Shown: in pieces, positions 42,123 through 54,616 of the stretch
Position numbering within the stretch: the first letter of the stretch is position 1
Layout: each line of letters opens with the position of its first letter
Source: Acanthacorydalis orientalis
Taxonomy: Eukaryota > Arthropoda > Insecta > Megaloptera > Corydalidae
Assembly: GCA_034766995.1 (NCBI GenBank)
Contig: CM068319.1
Location: 19,792,422-19,856,421 of the forward strand
Direction: 5' to 3'
DNA: 64,000 nt
Translations under genes and position numbers: made by a program
Notes under the pieces: model-generated
Told to the model about the DNA's origin: nothing
Seen by the model: the letters and a program-made list of their open reading frames with translations, nothing else
Databases searched by the model: none

Positions 42123-42127
<5 letters not shown>
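40721..42127. repeat. Tandem duplication of a ~370-bp unit, copies bounded by TA arrays
   Basis: Copy 1 (about 40721-41088) and copy 2 (about 41122-42127, excluding a 630-bp insertion) share collinear blocks. These include AATAG(G/A)TTGATTAAAA, TTTTTAAAATGAATCTTCAG, AACATCAATTGAA, ACTTCATTTTATTTAATCT, AAATGCTTTTCGAATGGTAA and TAAGTTCATTTTACAAGAAT. TA arrays lie to the left (40645-40722), between (41091-41122) and to the right (42127-42154). Confidence 0.92.
41203..41840. mobile_element. piggyBac-like non-autonomous element with TTAA target-site duplication
   Basis: A 630-bp insertion (41207-41836) in copy 2 of the tandem duplication. It is flanked by TTAA at 41203-41206 and 41837-41840. The terminal inverted repeats are CCCTTAACGGTC (left) and CCCTTAACAGTC (right, reverse complement). 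The paralogous copy 1 has a single TTAA at 40800-40803 at the equivalent point, so the insertion boundaries are seen directly. TTAA duplication and CCC-initial termini are hallmarks of the piggyBac superfamily. No intact transposase frame is present; the plus frame 41470-41670 has no piggyBac motif that I recognise. Confidence 0.88.
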
Positions 42128-42154
<27 letters not shown>

Positions 42155-42157
<3 letters not shown>

Positions 42158-42540
42158 AATAATTCCTCGTAGAGATTTAATCTCATTTTCTAATTCGTTT
42201 TTGATCATAAAACAACTTGACGGTAGGTCTTCTTTACCGCACCCGCAATTTGTAACCGCATTGATAAAAGAGGCACGTTAACTTTGCTTTAAATATAACG
42301 CTACTTTATGTATATCCGAAATATATACATACATATTCATAGCACATTTCTGAAATTACTTTATGAGTTTCGCGTACCCCCAGGCAGTCCCTAGTTATAA
42401 GTTATATATTTCGTTCGTTTAACTCACGTTCACACATACACATAGTCAGTCATACACTCATACATACACACCAAAACGGAAAATGCAACTACTATTTACT
42501 GACAGTTTTCGTCTGTACAGCTTTCAATTTCCTCGATTCT
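42155..42540. other. Higher-complexity non-coding block
   Basis: A block without microsatellite containing CpGs (TTTACCGCACCCGCAATTTG, AACGCTAC, GTTTCGCGTACCCCCAGG). It is not coding in any frame I can support and may be a conserved non-coding element. Confidence 0.3.
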
Positions 42541-42544
42541 ATAG

Positions 42545-42591
<47 letters not shown>

Positions 42592-42960
42592 TAAATTCCT
42601 GCAGTTGCGTATTGAGTTTTACATTCATCACTGAATAGAATGTGGATATATAATTAATAATTCTATCGTTCACCATTTTTCTGTGCGAATTATCCATTCA
42701 TATTTAAGAAGATTAAATGTTTCAGTGCATACAGCGTTTATATTTAATTTTTTATCTCTGCAAAATGTTAAAATACACAAAAGTAATTTATGAGTTAAAT
42801 TCTATTTAAAAGATAACTATTCTATAAAAATGTTGAATATATCAAATATAAAATATTGAATAGTTATAATGTTTTAATGACAAAATCCTAAAATATTTTT
42901 TTACATTATACTGAGATTTTACTTCACTATCTTATACACTCACAGTCTAACAAACACACA

Positions 42961-43015
<55 letters not shown>

Positions 43016-43274
43016 TGAGAGAGAGGAATTCTTTTGGACAGACATCAAGGTTTTTGAAACTTTTTCTGGATTTGAGCACGAATAGCGTGATCATCTACCA
43101 TGTCATATGCCGACTTTTCTTTAATATGCTATCTTTGGCTGTTGTCGAGGAGTTGACTATTCACCTCTAGGGACGGCCACCAAAATGACTAAACCTTTTT
43201 CCATAGGCTGACCAAAAATATCGTCTAATTCGTACAAAAAAAAGAGAGAGGGAGGGAGGGGAGAGGCAAAGGGA

Positions 43275-43329
<55 letters not shown>

Positions 43330-43594
43330 AAAATATATATGAAATATGTAGAGAATTTTCCCGAAAGCCAGATGTTTGTCCGAAGGAAACTGTGTCAATA
43401 AAAACTGAATGTTCCTATAAAAAGTGTTATTATTATTATTTATTAATAATATGCTTATATTTTATACATTTATTCACCTGTATGTATTTAATATTTCAAT
43501 TTAGTACATTTTGAATGAAATCAAAAATTAGTATTTTTTGCAAATAATTACAATAGATAAATATAATTATAACACACACATTTATATTTATATA

Positions 43595-43652
<58 letters not shown>

Positions 43653-43882
43653 GAGAAATGGAAAGACAGAGGGAGACAAGTCTGCTTATTATTTTTAATG
43701 AAATAATATACTAGAATATATTAAAAATATTAATTGAATAATTGAAATCAAAAAATATTTATTAAAAAACATAATTTGTACGCAAATGAATTCCCATATT
43801 ATATTATTATGTGTTATTTTATAATTAGAATAATTTATGCAAATGCAAATAATTTTAATTCAATAAATTTTAATATATACGA

Positions 43883-43936
<54 letters not shown>

Positions 43937-44237
43937 CCATAAAAATGTACTATATAATTTTAAACACAAGTTCGAAATTGGTATTCCATAATATTTGTGA
44001 TATTTACTCATACGAATTTGTTAATGACCTAAATGAGGAAAAAATACTCATTAAAATTATACTGTACTGATTTTTTAAAAAATCATTTACCCTAATACTT
44101 AAAAATAAAATTTTCGTATTTCTGTTTAAATGAATTGAATAAAGAACACGTTTTTATTCCGGTAACCAAAGTTTACGTTTAATATTTTCATTTTAATTTA
44201 ATGGCTTCAGTGAAATTGTACACAAACCTAAAGCATT

Positions 44238-44291
<54 letters not shown>

Positions 44292-44754
44292 GTTAAATTT
44301 AAATGAACATAAGCCGATATTGACATGTATAAAATGTAACTTGAAATAATCATATAAAGCCAAAGAGATACGTTTGCTTTGTGGCCATTCTCTCTAATTA
44401 TATACTTGTGAGCAAAAACTACCCTCACACGGTTGGTTTGTACGGTACATATAGAAGCACATATGGAAATAATTTCAAACCCTTATTTATGTATGACCGT
44501 TCGAGTTGTGTTCACAGACAAAATCTCGTCTAATATGGTTCAGTGAAGGTTAATAAGTAGTTTTTTATGTATTTTCATTTCCATTTTAAGTTTATGTTCT
44601 ATTCAGATTATCCACACGTAAGTGGAATTCGCATTGAATTGCATACTTTATTGAAGTACTTTAGTACATTTAAAATGAGCATATTTTTTTAGTTTATACT
44701 TTAATGTCTAACATATAAGCTAGACAGTTATGATTTAAATATAGAATTATTTAA

Positions 44755-44813
<59 letters not shown>

Positions 44814-45208
44814 AAGTATTATTATGTCTAATTTAAATATAACAACGTAGTATTTAGTTTTTTTAAGTCATTTCACTTTAAATACCAAAAATTTAATTAT
44901 AAATATCGAAGAAATTTTATAGAAAAATGAAAATCCAATTATTAATTTAAATATTACTAACTTGAGAACGAAGATTTTTATATCTAGTAGTACATTGAAC
45001 AGTGGCTCAATAATATACACTATTTTAAAAGGTTTTCATTTCTAAAACAGAATAAATAGAACTATTTACTATATCTGTCTTGTAGTTATAAATATTCATA
45101 CTTGAATTAATTTGGAAAATGTGTTCAACACATATTGTATTTTCTATTCCACTTATATGCATATCAATATTAATATCAAACTCGATGTTTAGTCACTTCA
45201 TCAACAGT
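42541..45208. other. Microsatellite-dense non-coding stretch
   Basis: TA arrays lie at 42547-42585, 42963-43011, 43276-43321 (preceded by a GA/GGGA tract from 43238), 43598-43647, 43884-43934, 44241-44282 and 44758-44806. The block 43,020-43,240 between two arrays is non-repetitive and unrecognised. No gene seen. Confidence 0.65.
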
Positions 45209-45350
45209 TTTAACCCTTAACACTTTAACACCCGAATCACTCATCCACTACAAATAGGTCAAGGACTTATATGACTAAAGGGACAGTAAGTTCAAGTTAT
45301 GAACGTTCTGTGGTCAATGGCGTAAGTGAATCGATCTTCCGCATTATGTA
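45209..45350. mobile_element. Possible second piggyBac-type terminus
   Basis: TTAA (45209-45212) is followed by CCCTTAACACTTTAACACCC, sharing the terminal CCCTTAAC with the element at 41207. Downstream, ATGGCGTAAGTG (about 45319-45330) resembles ATGGCATAAGTG near the right end of that element. The matching right terminus was not found, so this may be a truncated copy. Confidence 0.35.
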
Positions 45351-45409
45351 ATTTTCATATACATACATACACACCACTTATAAGTGTATTTCTATGTATA
45401 TATATTTAA

Positions 45410-45417
<8 letters not shown>

Positions 45418-45462
<45 letters not shown>
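45418..45462. repeat. (TA)n microsatellite
   Basis: A pure TA array of about 45 bp. Confidence 0.95.
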
Positions 45463-45468
<6 letters not shown>

Positions 45469-46010
45469 TGTTTTCACTTGTGTCGAGACAAATATAAATA
45501 TCAGGCTATAAGTGTTTGTATTTATATACGTATGTATATGTATGTTAACACAATTTATTAAACCCTAGAGAAATTTCATATTGTGCTAGTAAATTGTCTC
45601 GTCGTTGCTTACGTTATCTTATATTGTCAGCACTATATGTTACTTGTTGTATCGTTGACAAGGTAAATCCGATTTTTATTACGGATTATTTTTCAAGTGA
45701 AGTTAATTTACCATAGAAGAGACTAATATAAAATAATGAATCTATATATAAATATGAATATATATATATATATATATATAAAGGAAAATATATTGAATGT
45801 GCTTTTTTATTAACATACAAACTTTCATTAAATGTATTTATTGTACCCACATTCTAATATTTAATGAAAAGGGATATTTGAAAAATATTTTTTCATTAGT
45901 ATATTCTTTTACTTCAGTTTAATTTTTGTCCCACTGCTCATATTAGTAAATATGCTAGGGGTTTTATTGTATGAAGCAGTTATATTCACTTATTATTAGT
46001 GTCATATATA

Positions 46011-46050
<40 letters not shown>

Positions 46051-46376
46051 TATGTATGTATGTATGTATTTTTTTATGCCATTTGTACATTTTTATTTTA
46101 ATATCTTTATTCATTGTTTCATAGTTATAAATATTAGGAATATTATATGCTTGAAATTTGGAATTAACAATTATTTCAAAATGAGGTTCAGTTATTTTTT
46201 TATTTAATTTAGCATATTTTGTAATATTTATTATTCTCGGTAAATATTATAAGAAATGTAATATTAAGACAAAAATGTTTGTATGTATATATATTTATTA
46301 GTTAAATACACGTACCACGGAAGAAAAAAAATTGAAACAGGTTATTTGTAGTCTTTCGCCACAATTTACTTTGTGA

Positions 46377-46680
46377 AAAATTATTTTCAACCTTTTGTAG
46401 GTACGAGAACAAAATATAGAAAGAGATTAGAACCGAATATGAAATGCGCTTACAGACAATAACAATAGAGCATGATTTCAATACTTTGTGTCAAAAAAGT
46501 ACATACCTGTCGTTATACTTACATATGTAGGAATGATTAATAAATTAGTTATTAATCCTATTTAACTTGTATTAAAATTGTTCAATAAAAGAAAAATATT
46601 TTTTTTCTGGGAATGATAGGGATTCCACAAAAAAAATATTTTTAAGAGTTGCGTAAGTCAACAAACTTTGAAGACCACTG
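46377..46680. mobile_element. hAT-like MITE remnant
   Basis: The right end (reverse complement of 46660-46680) reads CAGTGGTCTTCAAAG, matching the CAGNGGTTCTCAA consensus of Buster/Charlie-type hAT elements. At the left, TTTTCAACCTTTTGTAGGTA (46384-46403) resembles the continuation of the same terminal repeat, with its first bases decayed. The interior is about 300 bp of non-coding AT-rich DNA. A clear 8-bp target duplication is not visible, so the left boundary is approximate. Confidence 0.45.
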
Positions 46681-46952
46681 TTCTACAGTATTCTAAAATA
46701 AATAAAAACTAGAACCTCAACTATTGAAAATAATAATTATAATTAAAGTGTAGAGAAATAATTATTAAATACCTATTATACATTTAGTAAAACCACTAAA
46801 AAATATTCATTACTATTCGCAAGTAAGAGACGTGTGAATAGAAAGACAAAACTGTGAAGAAAAATATTATCTGTCAATTATTTATCTCAATCAAACATTT
46901 ATTAATTTTTGGTTTCAGTTCGTTGTTTCGGAAACGATTTCTTACAATATCG

Positions 46953-47012
<60 letters not shown>

Positions 47013-47642
47013 GAAATCATATAGGAGAGTTTAAGAAATGTATATTATTCTGTGTATTAATAAAGCAATTGTCAAGTTAATAAAATTTATTTTAGTAATA
47101 TAAAAACATTTAATTCCTAATTACATGTTATGTGTACTTATGTATATATATATATATAGTCTTGTATATCATGCACGTTATTTAATTTTTTATCACAATT
47201 CGCTAAATTTGTGCATAATTCTATATTGTACATAAAAATACCAAACAAAAAAAAAATCAAATCTTTCATTTGGCCAGCCGTAAAATCTTTTTCATTAGAT
47301 ACATAATAAATTCTTTACTGCTAACAAGAGTAAACCCTAATAAAATCATAATCATGAAAATTTTACGTTGTCCCTTAATACCTCCTTAGGCGTAGTAATT
47401 CATTTCAAATGTAGCAGGAAAATTGAATGGTGGAAAGAGTCACGTTATGCTATAAATAGAAAGAAATGACCTTCGCACCCATATCATATTTCTTAGCCGC
47501 CATTCAAACGGTTATAAAAAATTTATGCACAAAATAATCTCGGACGTGATTTTTAAAAACAACGCATTTGTATTTTTATTATTGCAAATTAAATGTAAAC
47601 ACCTATATATTTACATAACATGTGTATGTAGTTATTTGTATA

Positions 47643-47686
<44 letters not shown>

Positions 47687-47868
47687 GTTATCTATTAAAT
47701 AATATATAGACGAATATTTCGAAGGAATAGTTTGGTATTCATGTGCTATAATAATCTACACAAAACTTCGGGAACAAAATAAGCCGTTATGAATCGTGGC
47801 AAAGCCATTTTGTAGAGACCGCAATTAGTTGTGTTGACCGCACATTCAAACTAGACTTACTGCATGTA

Positions 47869-47929
<61 letters not shown>

Positions 47930-49630
47930 ATATGCATGTTTGTATGTTTATGTATATAACGGAAAACTTTATTGGGTGATATTCAAATCAACATCCATGC
48001 AACACAGACGTCAAAACTTTTAGTCATATCATGTGTCATGTAAATATGTTTCTTATCTACAATATTATCTAACAGACATAAAATTCGGTTAGAGATTTGT
48101 TCTTTTTTTACTTTAAATTAAATTACCTTAATTTTATTTTTTTTTAAATAAATATACCTTGTTATTTTACCAGATATTTATTAAATTATTATTTTTCTTA
48201 AAAATAATAATCATATCTTACACTAAAATAATTGATATTTGTTCATTTTGTCGACAATTTTTTTGTAATTTTTTTTCTACATATTAAAACTATATAACTG
48301 TCTTTTTATTTCAACAAAAAATAATTAAATGTCAACAAACTCGTATAAGAAAAAAATAGAAAACTCTTTTCTGTATATGAAAATCAAGACTTAAGAGGTG
48401 TTATCTGAATGACAAAATGAAAGCCAATGTGAGTAGATTGTTCTAGCTGTCAATAAGTATAAGTTAAAATTCAACAGTTTAAGCTAAGTTAGTGAATTTC
48501 TTTCAAAAAAAGTAATGTAATGTAGAAAAAAAGTAAAAATATTTTTTTAATAGCATATATCGTAATGACAATAATTTCATTATTATTATTATCTAAACCA
48601 AGCACCAGATTTGTCAAAATTGTTCATAAATTATGTGAGAAAGAAGTAGTGTCAATAGTTAATTGTCATCTATCGATGTTTCAGTTTTTATATAGTATAG
48701 ACTTTTTTAAATGTGATTTTTAAAAACAAAATGCTATAATTTTTTATTAAAAATTACTAGAGGTGTCATATTTTTTCATACAGAGAGTAACATGTCTAGC
48801 ATCAATTCTGTTTCCTACATCAACACAACCCTTATTTTTTTATTTTGTAGAAGTAAATACATATATTTCTTGTATAAACATTTTCATTTTTAAATAATTT
48901 TATTTTGGAAAAAAAATCAGATAATTTAAAAGGCTTCATGGATTAAACATTTTATTATACTCTAACCTAATAGCATTTATATACTTTACCCTTTTGAAGT
49001 TGATGAAATTGCAATCGAAATGCGCATAAGTAGGAATCATAATTAATAAATAATAATTTATTGAACATTTTAATAAGAAAAATTATTTCGGTTCGTAAGG
49101 AAGTAAAAAATCATTCACCTCATTGCCAAAGCTAATTTCTACTTAAATTAATTTCTTTCTTTGCCTAGTAGAAAAGACTTCTCAATATCATTAGATAATA
49201 GAACACACACATGTAGGTTATATTTATCTAAAAAACACTGTTAATCTGAAACTATTCAAAAATATATTCGATCATTAATCTTTAATTTTAAATATTAGAT
49301 GAATAAAGTCACTTAACGTATGTTATCAATAATAAATATTTTTTTATACTACTTTTTAATGTATATTTTATTATTAATTATTATATTTTAATGTGTCTCA
49401 AAACATAATAAAACCCATGTACCAATTTGTTCTTAGAAACGCTATTATTCATTTTTGAATTTGTCATTATTTCTATTAAAAAATATTGAATAAAAAATTA
49501 ATAATGGTTTGAACTTATCAATTTATTAATTTCTTATAGTTAATGAACATTTATTCTTATACGTTTATTATTTCTTTTAGTTTATTAGTTCCCAAATTAT
49601 ATTTTTATCAATACATATACATTATTGTAC
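46681..49630. other. Non-coding AT-rich stretch
   Basis: TA arrays lie at 46955-47010, 47647-47682 and 47877-47917. The 47,270-47,560 interval is more complex (it includes a GCCGCCATTCAAACGG segment) and may be a conserved non-coding element. The 48.1-49.6 kb interval has no feature I can name. Confidence 0.6.
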
Positions 49631-49639
49631 GAACGAGAA

Positions 49640-50193
49640 ATATGAAAAAAAATAAACGATACTCATTCTCGGGCCGTAAATCCAATGGACGGAATGCAAT
49701 AGTGCCTTTCGAAACATGTACACTGAAACAGTATTCTCTAGTACGTGCCATAATTATACATTATTACGACGTCGGTTTACAGTTTTTGCTTTCACTGACA
49801 TCTACTGGCGCACTCGTAAAACAGCGAACGTAAAAGTTCGGCCATTTTGTCGACTCTACTGGGTGCAGTTAGCGCGTTTCACGACTCTTGTTTTATTAGT
49901 GTACGGGATAATGTATTTTGTTTATCCGCTAATAGAATTGTTTTGTATCTGATATACAGTTTCCAAAAACTTATACAATCATAAAATCTTATACATTTAT
50001 CGGAATGTTTATGTTACTATCGTATTTGAATGGGTTGATATTTCCATAAGTTCTTCCATTTTTCGAGTCAAATTATTGTCTAACAGGAATTTATTCATAG
50101 ACGACGTACGAATATTAAACAGAGTTTTAGTAATAAAACTGTAGATTTCTGACGGGAGATATGTTTAAAATACGACCGAGAAGCTGTGTAAGT
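49640..50193 (+). promoter_or_regulatory. CpG-richer island ending at a consensus splice donor, candidate untranslated first exon
   Basis: The stretch 49640-49900 has clustered CpGs (GACGTCGG, CTGGCGCACTCG, GTTAGCGCG) and a GCCATTTTG motif (49851-49859) of the type bound by Pho/YY1. On the plus strand a perfect GTAAGT donor follows at 50188-50193. The ATG at 50161 would give nine codons ending in phase 0, which does not fit the phase-1 dlg1 exon at 55808. Any exon here is therefore more likely untranslated or belongs to another transcript. Speculative. Confidence 0.3.
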
Positions 50194-50867
50194 AAAGGTA
50201 TTTACATGCTAATAGCTACAAACTAGTATACGTGTACGAGTAACAGATGATACTAGCTATGTTTTATGTTATAAATAAAGTAGAAAAGCTTACTTTGAAA
50301 TAAAATGTTATTGTTCGCAATATCATCAGTATATTAGTTTCATGTTAAATTTAAATGTATAAATTTATTCGTATCTCGAATAATTTATTTCATAAATAAA
50401 TTACATAATTTTAAATACAAATTACATCTACTTCAAGTAACTATTGATCTATAGAATTTATCAGAGTAGTGAGTCGTTACACAAGTTATAAAAAATTCGT
50501 GAATATAACACATATAAAATTTATAAATTTCGAATTTAATAACTGCAAATAAATTGATTGATGTAAAAATGTGAGCTATTAAATGTGAATGAGTTGTTAA
50601 TATTGATGTATTCAATATTTTTTATTATACAAACAATTATAAATACATTTTTTAAACTGATAGAAGATTAGACATTAAATGATTCCATAAATTCAATGCT
50701 TATTTATTAAACTTATGTTAACGTTTTCTTAAATAATTTGTTTAAAAATATAAAACTTGTACAATAATCAATTAAGTTATCACTTTACTATTAACTGTTG
50801 TAAACATTATTCGCGAATTGTAAACTATAAAGATTAAATCGAAAGTTACAACAAACGTTATATAATA

Positions 50868-52133
50868 GGTGGTTGCATTGAAAATCGCTGTTCAAGTGTG
50901 GATGGCTTTGGGTACCTATGCTGTGGGCAGTGACAGATGCCGTTTAGGTCATTTTAAAGTGTGAACATTTTCCACTAAAATTCAGTCGTCAGACGCCATT
51001 TTTTGTTTACACAAGTGCTTTTCTATAACCGAATCAAAAATGAACGTGATAAGTTGATTTCTACTTTCTATACTATTTGATTTGAAAAAAAGTGGAACTG
51101 AAGCTCATCGATTGCTTGAGAAATCTTATGATGAATTTACTCTATCGGAAACAGTATGTAGGAGATTGGTTCCGACGATTCAAAAGTGGTGATTGTGACG
51201 TTCACAACAAAAAAACGGCCAGGTCAATAGAAAAAGTTTGAAGATGAACAACTGCAAGCTTTATTGGAAGAAACCCTAATCAGATACTCTGGGAATCGGT
51301 TCAGCATCTCGAAGTTAATAAATCAACTTTTTCACGACGTTTGCAAACCATTGAAAAGATCCAGAAAGAAGGTAGATAACTGTCACATAAATTGATCGAA
51401 AATTCAATTGATAATCGTTTAAACATCTCGATTTATTTACCTTCAAGGCTTAAAAAAAAGAGTTTCTTGTGGCGTACCGTGACCGGTAATGAAAAATGGA
51501 TCTATTTTGACAACCCGAAACGCAAGAAATCATGGGTTGATCCTGGCCAACTATCAACGTCGACACTAAAGCGAAACATCCACGGTCACAAAGTAATGCT
51601 TTCTATTTGGAGGGATATGAAGGGTGTGGTGTATTATGAGCTGTTTAAACCGAAGGAAACAATTATTTCCGAACATTATTGATAACAATTGGAGCGTTTC
51701 ATTGACAATTTGATGCAAAAACGGCCATCAATTGCATCAAATCGACGAAAACTGATTTTTTTTCCTGACAACACTCGGCCCTATGTTACTATATCCGTGA
51801 AACAAACACTGGTTGAGCACGAGTGGAAGCTTCTCCCGCACCCAGCGTATTTTTCGGACCTGACCCCAATCGATTACCATCTGTTCCGATCGATACAACA
51901 CGCTTTGGAAGATACACAATTTCATAACTACAGAGAAGTCGAAAATTACATGCTGAATGTATTGGTTCAAAAGACAGACCATTCTTTCGTCGCGGAATTC
52001 AACTTCTGTCAGAAAAGCGGGAAAAAGTCATAGCTTTCGAGGGAAAATACTTTGATTAATGTATTAACACATTTCATTATTGAAATAAATGCTTAAAAAA
52101 CACAAAAAAACAGTGGATTTCAATGCAACCTCC
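50868..52133 (+). mobile_element. Nearly full-length inactive mariner element
   Basis: About 1.27 kb, the normal size for a mariner. The ends are inverted repeats sharing GGTTGCATTGAAA (left from 50871; right as the reverse complement ending near 52131). The left copy is preceded by TA. The right flank reads CA where TA is expected, consistent with CpG or drift mutation of the target duplication. It encloses a decayed transposase gene. Confidence 0.88.
51040..52059 (+). pseudogene. Mariner transposase pseudogene (DD34D)
   Basis: The probable ancestral start is ATG 51040 and the stop is TAA 52057-52059. The N-terminal helix-turn-helix region is recognisable across frames (SGTEAHRLLEKSYDEF, WFRRFKSGD, KSTFSRRLQTIEKIQKEGR). 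The catalytic region reads TVTGNEKWIYFDNPKRKKSW, then FFPDNTRPYVT, then LLPHPAYFSDLTPIDYHLFR. The spacing of the last two acidic residues is 34, the mariner signature. The first catalytic Asp is changed to Asn (TGD to TGN). Further damage includes an early stop shortly after the start, a frameshift around 51150-51250, a stop just after QKEGR, a TGA at 51680-51682 (probably from CGA) and a frameshift near 51985. It cannot encode an active enzyme. Confidence 0.93.
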
Positions 52134-53459
52134 CAATTCTATATTTGTTGTTTTTGTTGAACAAAAATCCAAATTATTCAGAAGATCTATATAAGGATTA
52201 TTTTATAATAATGATTATTCAATAAGTAGAAAATTATTCGAACTGTGAAAAGTAATTGAATGATAACAGAAACGAAAATCTGAAATTAACTTATTTATAA
52301 TTTCAAAATAATTAAAATAAAAATAAAAAAAGTCCATCAAATCAATATTAAATTTTTATTGTAAAAAATAAAGAAATGTCGAAAAATATAATATGAAAAC
52401 AATATAATATTATGAACTGAATAATACATAAAAATATTATTTATATTTATAAAACATATAATCTATCAAAATATAAAACGAATCAGTTTGTCAAGAAATT
52501 ACAAATTTATACAAACGTACACTGAATAATCATAATATTTTATGGAATACACTAATATACAATCCCATTTAAGCTCGCTCGAGAATATTACAAATAGAGA
52601 ATGTATTTTTCTACATTCAGAGTTATAGAATTCAAGAAGTTTTTGTAGTTTGATGATTTATTTGAAAATTTGTGCAAAGAACGTATCTCATACGAAATGC
52701 TGCATAAAATACTTTCACGATGTAGAAAGTTTTAATAAGTGAGTTGTTGAGTTCGCAGAATGCAATTTTCTTCACTTCAAATTTTATATATATATATATA
52801 TGGAAAATTCTTAGAAGTTGAGTTTCTTTTTATATATACTTATATTTCAACCAAACATGTAATTATATCTAAAATGAATTAGTAATGAACAAACTTTTTT
52901 TTTATAAAATGTTTCTTCTCTAAACTTATAAACTGTGTTGTTTAAATGATTAACTTTAAATATAAAAATAATCTACAAATAATTTACAACCTTTCGTATT
53001 AAAATCTTTGACAAATTCTATTGTAATAAAATATCAATAGAATAAAAAAAAAACACATCAATAACACTTTTTATCAGCTTACTATTTATCTTATACTCAA
53101 TAACAAGATTAAAACTGTATATTTTTTTACAAATATTTATTTGTATGTTTATGTGTGTGAACATGTGTAAAACAATAACACAATCTCTAGCAAAAACATT
53201 CACATATCGAGCTTTTGTGTAATAGAAAAAAGTCTCGATCGCATCATAAATCTATATCGTATCCTTTTACACATACACAGCCAAACACAATTCGTCGTAG
53301 ATGGATATCTTGTAAATAGGTATCGTAGAAAGGATGAGTCTTTATGTCTATGTACAAAAAGGAATACTAGAATCGCTGTTTTTCGAGAAGGCTGTAATAT
53401 ATTGCTGTTTGTTCATGCAGGCAAAATTGAGAGAAAGGTATAACAAAAAGAAAAATGGG

Positions 53460-53517
<58 letters not shown>

Positions 53518-54616
53518 ATCTTTATTTGAATATAAAATAATTTACTAGTTAATGTTCAAAATTAATATTCTCTCGAGAAAATATTCTACTGTTATTTCTA
53601 TTCATATATTTTCAAGAAAGCGTTTATTATAATTGAATATTATAGTATATTATTTTAATTTAATTTCTCGAAAACGAACGTTTTATTATACAGTTGCAAT
53701 AATTTTCAAATTAATCATGCTGTAGATTAGTAACTTGAGTATGAGAAATAAGCAGAAATTGAAGTAGATAGAAATATACGTTTTATCTACAGAAATTTAT
53801 AATGCTGTACATATCGTTAAATTTTGTAATGATCTAGATATGAAAAGGAATGAACTCAAACGTGTCTTGAAATTCGCTAATGGATAACATTAATAATAAC
53901 CTTATTAACTTTATTGTTTTTGAAATTCGAGAAAGAAAAGATAAAATTGAATCCATATTGAATTTTTTTATTTTTATCAACATGTTTTTCTGTAATTTTC
54001 AGCCACGATTAACCGAAAAACGTATTTTAAATATAAACATTTCTTAGAAACAATAAAACAGCAGTGTTGAATTAATTTAATATATTATATATATACTTTT
54101 TTTTCATATTTATACATTCGCAGTTTGTTCATAACTGTATTTTAATATTCCTGATATGCAAATAGTTACTATTTTATTTTTAGTGTTTCATAAAATTTTA
54201 CTTTTTTTGAATTTAAATATTTTTATCTTCTTATATATAACCAAATAATTGATTTAACAACTATATATTGATTAAAATATTTATTTATCCAAGTTACAAT
54301 TGTTCGTTTTTATACCAGTAACCCCTTTGGTGAATTGTCATTTTCTGCTTAATCCCATTGGGTCACTGTTGAATAGCATTTTGACCAAACTCATTTCATC
54401 AGTCAATTTAGAAAGTGGATCAATATCTGAAATAAGTAGTACCAGGAAACTTGAAAAATGGTCCAAGAAAAAGAAGACAAAGAATAAAATATTTGTTTAT
54501 TTTTCGGTATATACTTAGTTCGAAGAAGAGTGGGGAATATGAATCTAATATTTCTTGCTATAAATGTTTATAAAATATAGTAGAAGAGATACTTCTACTA
54601 ATACTCATTTTATATA
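52134..54616. other. Non-coding AT-rich stretch
   Basis: TA arrays lie at 52782-52801 and 53461-53507. The plus frame 54300-54518 (72 codons, ending in a lysine-rich run) has no recognisable domain. No gene called. Confidence 0.6.

Noticed and set aside
49543..49952. Two overlapping plus-strand frames in the 49.6 kb island
   Set aside because: The residue composition is not protein-like and no domain is visible. The island is better explained as regulatory or untranslated.
50161..50187. Nine-codon ATG-initiated exon before the GTAAGT donor as a dlg1 first coding exon
   Set aside because: It ends in phase 0, but the dlg1 exon at 55808 needs an upstream exon ending in phase 1. The sequence also does not resemble a Dlg N-terminus.
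54300..54518. Plus-strand 72-codon frame upstream of the RTE fragment
   Set aside because: The composition drifts into a lysine-rich low-complexity tail and there is no recognisable homology or splice context.
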